A program made the translations under genes and the position numbers. Positions 58,124-64,000 of a DNA stretch of 64,000 nt are shown here, piece by piece. The notes beneath the pieces are model-generated. The model was not told where the DNA came from, did not search any database, and was given only the letters and a program-made list of their open reading frames with translations. The number at the start of each line of letters is the position of its first letter. Position 1 is the first letter of the stretch. The stretch is from Larix kaempferi (Eukaryota; Streptophyta; Pinopsida; Pinales; Pinaceae). The DNA lies in contig BSBM01000186.1 of assembly GCA_027924585.1 (NCBI GenBank), forward strand, positions 930,001 through 994,000. The letters are read 5' to 3'.

Positions 58124-58979
58124 ATGGTCCTAGAATGGAGAGAGAGAGAACATGACCTTGTTGATGAACAAGTGCACCAAGATTTACCCTCCCAACAAGC
58201 GCTGCAAGCATGTGGCCTTTACAAATTTTGGAGCATTGGGGGTTTGAGGACCCAAAACTGATTGCTTGCTTAGTTGTTCAAATATTGGGATGCAGAAGCA
58301 CAACATTTCGATCTAGATGGGAAACCACTTCCATTGGAGGTGGAAGATATATACTTCATCACTGGATTGTCTCGCAGAGGGGAGATAGCAAGTCTTAGGT
58401 CTCGTAGCGTGGGGGGAGGAATCACTATCAACGATTACATTGACATGTATTGTATTGCTGGCACCTAGAAGGTGGGTACCTAGGTCCCCATAGAGGCTAT
58501 AACAAGCCTAAGCATGAAGATCATAGTTCTCACCCTCGAGAGGATTACAGGATCGACTTCACTTCATTAAGCTTCGAGGCCTTTGATATTCTACGCAGCT
58601 CACTGCATGAGACCAACAATGTATGATTGGTACACAACCTTGCTAGGCACGATGAAGACTGAACTGATGGAGTGCAAGCTAGGGAGGGCCAAAAAATTTG
58701 GTTTTGGAAGTATCTTATGCAGCTTTTTCTTTGAGAGAGTGACGGGGTTGAGTATGAGGGTTGAAGTCCCTCTGCATGGTCTCCGAGATCCTGCCCAGAC
58801 CCGGTGGGTGGAAGTATTGACACGGCAGGGGGGTGGGATAGGCTTCCCCATATTTTGAGGAGTTTTTCCACTGGTGGAGGCGATAGGTGATCGCCATAGA
58901 CGACTATCGATATGAGGGCATAGAATTTAGAGGGGATCGAGACATGCCGCTCCCACCAAGGGCCGCGTTTAGGGACATA
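58124..58979 (+). pseudogene. Plant-mobile-domain-like (PMD) pseudogene
   Basis: Frame 2 from ATG 58124 to TGA 58856 reads VLEWREREHDLVDEQ, LFKYWDAEAQHFDLDG, PLEVEDIYFITGLSRRGE and MYDWYTTLLGTMKTE. A frame change near 58840 restores EEFFHWWRR and FRGDRDMPLPPRAAFRDIG up to a GTATGA donor-like site at about 58979. A WDPE-F---G followed by LEVEDIYFLTGL-x-RGE is the hallmark of the plant mobile domain (aminotransferase-like) family, found in transposons and in host silencing proteins. Stops within the frame are one TGA, three TAG and one TAA. It is a relic; whether transposon or host-derived is open. Confidence 0.55.
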
Positions 58980-59356
58980 GGTATGACTACTCTTTTTAAG
59001 TTTTGTGTATTTAATTTTTTTGGATTTTTTATTATAAGTGAATGAAAAAATATTTTTGGTGTGGTATCATATATTGATATACGACTGTTTGCTCACACAT
59101 ATGGGTCCGCAAAGACCTCAGGGTTTCCCATGACATTGCTGCAGAGGCAAGGGAGGTGAGGTAGTAGGTGCAAAGATGGAGCACACTTTGGAGACTGTGT
59201 AGGTCAACTTGATATGTATGACTTCCCTGGTACCGGTCATAGAGGTAGAGCATCTCCCGGAGGTGATGCAGTGACATGTTGTCGGGGTACCAAGTACATG
59301 GGTGCGGATGCTCCGGTGTATAGCCAATGCCGTACACTACCACATTCAGAATCATC
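58980..59356. other. Spacer, possible second exon of the PMD-like relic
   Basis: The + strand holds GSAKTSGFPMTLLQRQG-like open stretches and the minus strand a 107-codon frame (59032-59355); neither is convincing. It joins directly to copia sequence at about 59357. Confidence 0.35.
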
Positions 59357-59384
59357 TAGCTCAAGATTCTAGGGCTCCACTTGT

Positions 59385-60817
59385 CCATCACAACATACAG
59401 GAGCTTCATTGCTCCTCTCTGCACCATATCCCTGATATAGTTATACTTGATCTCGATATGCTTCAACTTGTTATGAAACACTGGGTTCTTGGAAAACTTC
59501 ACAACTTTGGTTGTCACAGAAGATACAAGTAGCATCCAACCGGAGATCAAATAAATCTAAAAGTAGCTTCCTTAGCCATACTTCCTCACAACTAGCCAAA
59601 CAAGCTACGAAATACTATGCTTCAGCTATACTCAATGCTACGTAGGACTGCTTCTTGTTAAACCAAGAGATCACCCCTGATCCCATACTAAAGCAACACC
59701 CTGAAGTGCTCTTCCTATCTGTAGCACTACCTGCCCAATCTGAATAAACATAACCCTCCAGGTTAACCTTTTGATTCGCATCATACTTGAGCCCATAATC
59801 AACCATACCCTTCAGGTACCTTAGAATATGCTTTGTAGCAATCAGGTGAACATGTCTAGGATCCGTCAGGAACTGGATCAATGTGTTCATAGCAAAGCAA
59901 ATATTTGGCCTTGTGTTCACCAGGTACATTAAGAACCCAATCATATGATGATACATCATGGAATCAACTGAATTTGATGAAGCATCACTCAATAGCTTCA
60001 GGTTTGATTCCATAGGTGTGGCCATGGCCTTGCAGTCCATCATCCTGAAACGCTTCAGGATCTCTACTGCATACTTCCCTTGTCCAAGGAAGATTTCATT
60101 TTCACTCTGCCACACCTCCATGCCTAGAAAGTAATGCATCATTCTCAATTCCTTCATTTCGAACTTGGAAGCAAGCTTCCTCTTCGTATCAACAATCAAC
60201 CCATCTTAACCAGTTACAACCAGGTCATCCACATACACTAGGAGTATCACTGGATTTCCTTCCTCAATGTTGTAGTAAATATTGGAATCTGATTTACTCT
60301 TGGTAAAGCCCAAACTAGTCAGAAAGCTGGCAATCCTATCGTACCACGTTCTGGGTGCTTGTTTCAAACCGTACAAGGCTTTCTTCAATTTACACACATG
60401 TGACTCCCTGTCATGTGTCTTAAAACCGAGTGCCTGCTCCACATACACTTACTCTTTGACTACAGCATTCAAGAAGCTTGTCTTGACATCCATCTAGTGT
60501 ATCTTCCACTTCATCATTGCAGCCAAAGCAAGTACTATTCTAATGGAAGTGTATCTGGCTACAGGTGCAAAATTTTCTTTATAATCTATCCCTTCTTTCA
60601 GGGAGAAGCCACGAGCCACAAATCTTGCCTTGTATTTCTCTATGCTACCATCTGCAGCATGCTTGATCTTGTAGATCCACTTGGAAGTCACTACAGACTT
60701 CCCTCCTGTCCTAGGGACCAGATCCCAGACACCATTCTTCATGATTGACTGGTACTCCTCAATCATGGCATCCTTCTTTAATTGCATCCCTGATCTTGGG
60801 AACTTCAGATTCTTCAA
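59385..60817 (-). pseudogene. Copia RT and RNase H
   Basis: The minus-strand frame starts near 60817 (MIEEYQSIMKNGVWDLV) and continues with VTSKWIYKIKHAADGSIEKY, KARFVARGFSLKEGIDYKE, MDVKTSFLNAVVKE, ALYGLKQAPRTWYDRIASFL and catalytic YVDDLVV. RNase H follows with YVYSDWAGSATDRKSTSGCC. Stops are TAG 60494, a TAG within VKE*VYVEQ near 60449, TAA 60206 and TAG 59615. A frameshift near 59515 precedes KFSKNPVFHNKLKHIEIKYN at the end. Both the RT YVDD and the copia RNase H SDWAG signatures are intact. Confidence 0.92.
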
Positions 60818-61496
60818 TATCTTAAATAGGTAGTTTTCTTGAATTTCGTCCCTGGAACAAATGTCGTTGTTTTTGTAGGTGATTGTACATGATCTTTCCT
60901 ATAGTTCAAATTCAATTGCATGATTAGAAACATATCATAGTTTTCAGAACAAAATCTTACGCACAAGGACATATGTCATACAGTCATGCAATTATCTTAG
61001 TCAATGCTTTAATACAACATTTATCAATATCCTGTAACTTTCTAGATGCCTTCCATCTCTACCAGAACGTTGTTAAGAGTGTGCACTACTCCCAACATGT
61101 CATCAAAGACGTTTCAATCTAGATAAGTAGCAATGGATTTTTGTATAGTACCATATGCCACTTACCCATCACTATATTGGTAGTATCTTGTTCATTAAGA
61201 CAACTTTTCTAAAATGCATAATATACATCCTAAATCTAGGAACATAAGTATGTACATGACTGAACAACATCATTTAAGTAATCATATATACAATAAATGA
61301 CAATTGAAATACTTATCTTTGTTTGGTTGTTGGGTGGAATCCCTCTCAATCTTTGCTTCCTTGCAGGAGCTATTGGAGTCTATGATAGTGTGCACCTTAA
61401 TCAATGCTGAAAATGGATGAGATGTCCTTCCAAAGATTATTTGATTTCCAGAGTCCAAATTTGCAGTAGCTTCTTCTACTCCTTTCATGTAAAACT
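60818..61496 (-). other. Deleted or scrambled protease-integrase region
   Basis: About 0.7 kb where copia protease and integrase (about 2 kb) should be. No GAG-pre-integrase, HHCC or DDE motif is seen on the minus strand. A 72-codon frame (61282-61500) reads ATANLDSGNQIIFGRTSHPF and is not recognised. Confidence 0.6.
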
Positions 61497-62411
61497 TCAT
61501 TAGAATACATATTCTTCATCACTTGAAGAATCTTCACTGCCTTACCTAGTTCTCTTCCTTGAAGGTTCATCATCCTCTGCAGTGTGAGCATGATGTCTTC
61601 TCTTGTTTTTATTCTTCTTGTGGGAGCTTCTTTTGTTCCTGGGACAATCTATGGAATAGTGACCCTTCTCATCACAAGTATAACATCGAATGTGAGAAAG
61701 ATCTCTCATGGATCCTCCAAAGTTCTACTTTTGATTCTAGTGGTGGTATTTACCCTTCTTGTAATGAGGATGCTCCCTCTTGTGGTTATTCTTCCTGGTG
61801 TGTGATGTGAGAGCCTGGTCTTCATTATCCATATTTTCTTCTCGAGCTATAATTCGAGCTTCTTTATGTGATCATTCCTCCCATATCCTACTGAATGTTA
61901 TGAGCTTCTTTCTATCCCAAAATCCTTGAATGAAGGAATCCCATGACCTAGGAAGACCATTCAAGGTGGTCATAACAATTTCACCACTTTCTATATCTTC
62001 TTCCACATCTTCAAGTTGTTCTTTTATTTGAGAGACCCTTGTAAAGTAGGATTGCATGGTATCTGCATTTTGTATCTTGACATCCTTCAATTGATTTCTC
62101 AAAGTCATCTTCCGATTTATGTTCTTTCCTTCAAAAAGCTTGGTCAAGGAATCAAACATCTCCTTGGGTGTCTTTAGAGAAGACACATGTGGTATGAGAT
62201 GGTCTTTGATAGAATCTGCAATGATCCTCTTGACCTTAACCAAGTTCTTCTTATGTAAGGCCTTATCCTCATCTCCCTTTGGAACTGGAACTTCTTCACT
62301 TATGTAGGTGTCCAGTTCATTCTCTTCTAGGATTAAGCCAATCCTATACTTCCATGCTCAGAAGTTATCAACCCCTTCAAGCTTATCCTCAATCTTGGTG
62401 TGGTGAGACAT
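61497..62411 (-). pseudogene. Copia gag
   Basis: It starts at ATG complement 62409-62411 (MSHHTKIEDKLEGVDNF), then a TGA and AWKYRIGLILEENELDTYI. The core reads MVKVKRIIADSIKDHLIPHV, KEMFDSLTKLFEGKNINRKM and ETC-type GLPRSWDSFIQGF, the UBN2 gag domain. The knuckle CYTCDEKGHYSIDC lies near 61657-61700. A Lys/Arg-rich stretch and acidic SSSDEEYVF finish it. Stops include TGA in the N-terminus and TGA 61872. Confidence 0.88.
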
Positions 62412-63506
62412 ATTTTAAAGAGTACTTCAAATGGAAATAGAAAATTTTTAGGTCTTACCACTTTGATTTGCTGAAACTGGATCTGGAGCTGGCTAGGGTT
62501 TGACAGCGAAACACTAAAAATCCAAACTTGGAATTTCAAACCTCTGTCTAGACAGGAAGATGCATTTGACTGAGGTGAGCAAAATGGTGTGCTCATATTT
62601 TGAGAACTCCAAAAATTGACCCTCCAAAAATGACCTACGAATTTCGGATCTGCAACTTCTATCAAAATCTGGTTTTCTGGTTTTTCTGGTCCAAAAGTCA
62701 AATTAGGGTTTGACTTTCTCGAAGATTCACCCAACCAAAAAATTTGATCTTGGTCTCTAAATTTCTATTTTGATGAGGAGAGAAATCCTATGCTGAGAGA
62801 ACTCCAAAATTCCACTTATGTCAAAATCCATAATTTCCCGCGGCAGTGACAAGCCAAAATTGAAAATGCTCAGAATCCAATTATGTTTTAACAGAAAGAT
62901 ATGCCATATTCTTTCTGGTGCGTCTTTGAAATTTAGGATCCTCAAGGTCTGAAACTGTAGCTTGTGGTAGAATGACCTATCATCTTTCCCACCCCACATA
63001 TCTGATCTTCAATGGATTCTCCATGATAGAGATATGCTAAGTGTCGCAACATGACTTGTTTATGGGATGAAACAACATAGTGAACCTGTACGGAGTGCCA
63101 TGTGTCATTGTTTCAAATTCGGCCTCTGAAACTCGGACCTATGAAACTACAGTTTGTTCCGTGACTGTCACTTTTTATGGAATTCCATTTGGAGCTTCCT
63201 AGCCCGATATATGACCTTTGTTCCTAGGTCACCTGTTTAGGGATGCATTCTGGAAGAGGCAGAAACCCTAACTTGTGTTGATCATATCTCACAAATTACA
63301 ACGAATATGAGGCTAAAATATTTACATAAGGTACATCTGTGTCTGATATTCTTCTTGTAAAAATTTCAAATCCCGAACCTTCACCAAAAATGATTTATAG
63401 CGAAAGTCCCACGATGACTAGTTTTTACTATACCAAGCCCTAGCTTCCAATTTGTCGCAAGTCCAACAAGTGTCGTAAATGCCATACAATGCCTTCCTTC
63501 AGGCTA
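62412..63506 (-). other. Copia 5' leader
   Basis: Non-coding sequence between the PBS and gag. Short open frames (62333-62734, 62757-62999) have no recognisable content. Confidence 0.6.
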
Positions 63507-63518
63507 GATCTGATACCA
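63507..63518 (-). other. Primer-binding site, tRNA-iMet-like
   Basis: On the minus strand TGGTATCAGATC matches the initiator tRNA-Met site with one mismatch. It marks the inner end of the 5' LTR just above it. Confidence 0.8.
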
Positions 63519-64000
63519 TTCTATTTTTTCATCATTTAATTCAATATGATCTAGGATCTTAACTGAGAGAACAACATGTACATCATATCAAACACAAGAG
63601 ACAAGAGACACAAAACATTTCACTGGGGAAAACCATAGAGGTGAAAAACCCCGCAACTTCCTCAGAGATAGAATAAGCACCAATACAAAGATCACAAAGA
63701 TGAAACCCAAAAAGATAGATGTCTCTAGCAGCTACTCCTCCTCCACTTTTGCACACTCCTCTCTCTCAACTATGCGAGTTGGATGTGTGAGTGAATGAGC
63801 AAATAAAGTGGTGCAACCACTCTCTTTATACTTTAACTTGACCTACCTTTTACCCTAACTGGGCTGACTCCTTAAGGGAGTCTAATAACCCTTCCACTTA
63901 ACTCATATAGGGTTGACCCCTCTAAGGTGGTCTAATAACCCATCAAATATAAGTTACGACACTTACAGTATAACTTGCGACAATTGCAAATACAAATGAT
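63519..64000 (-). repeat. Partial 5' LTR of the copia relic
   Basis: The sequence outward of the PBS continues to the window edge. It includes the stretch GGGGAAAACCATAGAGGTGA, common in plant copia LTRs. The TG end of the LTR lies beyond the window, and the inner CA end is mutated or misplaced by a few bases. Confidence 0.6.

Larger units (their letters stand above)
59357..64000 (-). mobile_element. Ty1/copia relic, 5' LTR cut by window end
   Basis: On the minus strand: partial 5' LTR from about 63519 to the window edge, PBS 63507-63518, a 1.1-kb leader, gag, then RT and RNase H. Protease and integrase are missing, so an internal deletion removed them. There is no 3' LTR at the low end; similarity ends near 59385 at the junction with the PMD-like spacer. 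The copy is truncated and dead. Confidence 0.85.

Noticed and set aside
1-64000. CRISPR arrays, bacterial operons, tRNA or rRNA genes
   Set aside because: No regularly spaced repeats, operon layout or cloverleaf-like sequences seen; the content is typical of a plant nuclear genome.

Overview
The window looks like repeat-rich intergenic DNA from a seed plant with a large genome. The evidence is plant LTR-retrotransposon lineages primed by initiator tRNA-Met, an L1-type LINE with an RNase H domain, a caulimovirid-like (plant pararetrovirus) relic, a plant-mobile-domain-like relic, and host gene fragments of plant type (NADH-glutamate synthase and midasin). A gymnosperm is plausible from the density of old, decayed long-LTR elements, but the sequence does not prove it. 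I see no complete, intact host gene.

Layout. 1-0.45 kb: two exon-like segments of an unrecognised gene. 2.8-9.13 kb (+): L1-like LINE with an ORF1 remnant, ORF2 (endonuclease, RT, zinc-binding region, RNase H), an unrecognised third ORF and a poly(A) end. 10.26-14.31 kb (+): Ty3/gypsy relic copy A. 14.52-20.60 kb (+): caulimovirid-like relic flanked by ~290-bp inverted repeats. 21.28-27.50 kb (-): Ty3/gypsy chromovirus with 372-374 bp LTRs and TSD TAAAA. 28.35-31.71 kb (+): gypsy relic copy B, sister of copy A. 31.95-41.42 kb (-): Ty1/copia Sirevirus-like element with 2,741-bp LTRs and TSD TATAA; its pol is mostly deleted and its LTRs carry glutamate synthase and midasin fragments. 42.47-56.20 kb (+): Tekay/Del-like chromovirus with 2,741-bp LTRs and TSD CTATC, the youngest insertion (about 27 LTR differences by hand count, ~1%). 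58.12-58.98 kb (+): plant-mobile-domain-like pseudogene. 59.36-64.0 kb (-): Ty1/copia relic whose 5' LTR runs off the window.

The loci do not form a pathway; they are a layered record of insertion, decay and rearrangement. Every coding frame over a few hundred codons carries stops. In the younger frames the stops are nearly all TAG, which fits cytosine deamination at methylated CAG sites. Hand-estimated LTR divergence orders the three complete LTR elements as Tekay (~1%), Sirevirus-like (~5%), minus-strand chromovirus (~7-8%). The most unusual features are two host gene fragments inside the transcribed part of the Sirevirus-like LTR, the LINE third ORF, the inverted-repeat caulimovirid locus, and two gypsy copies that share five stop codons.
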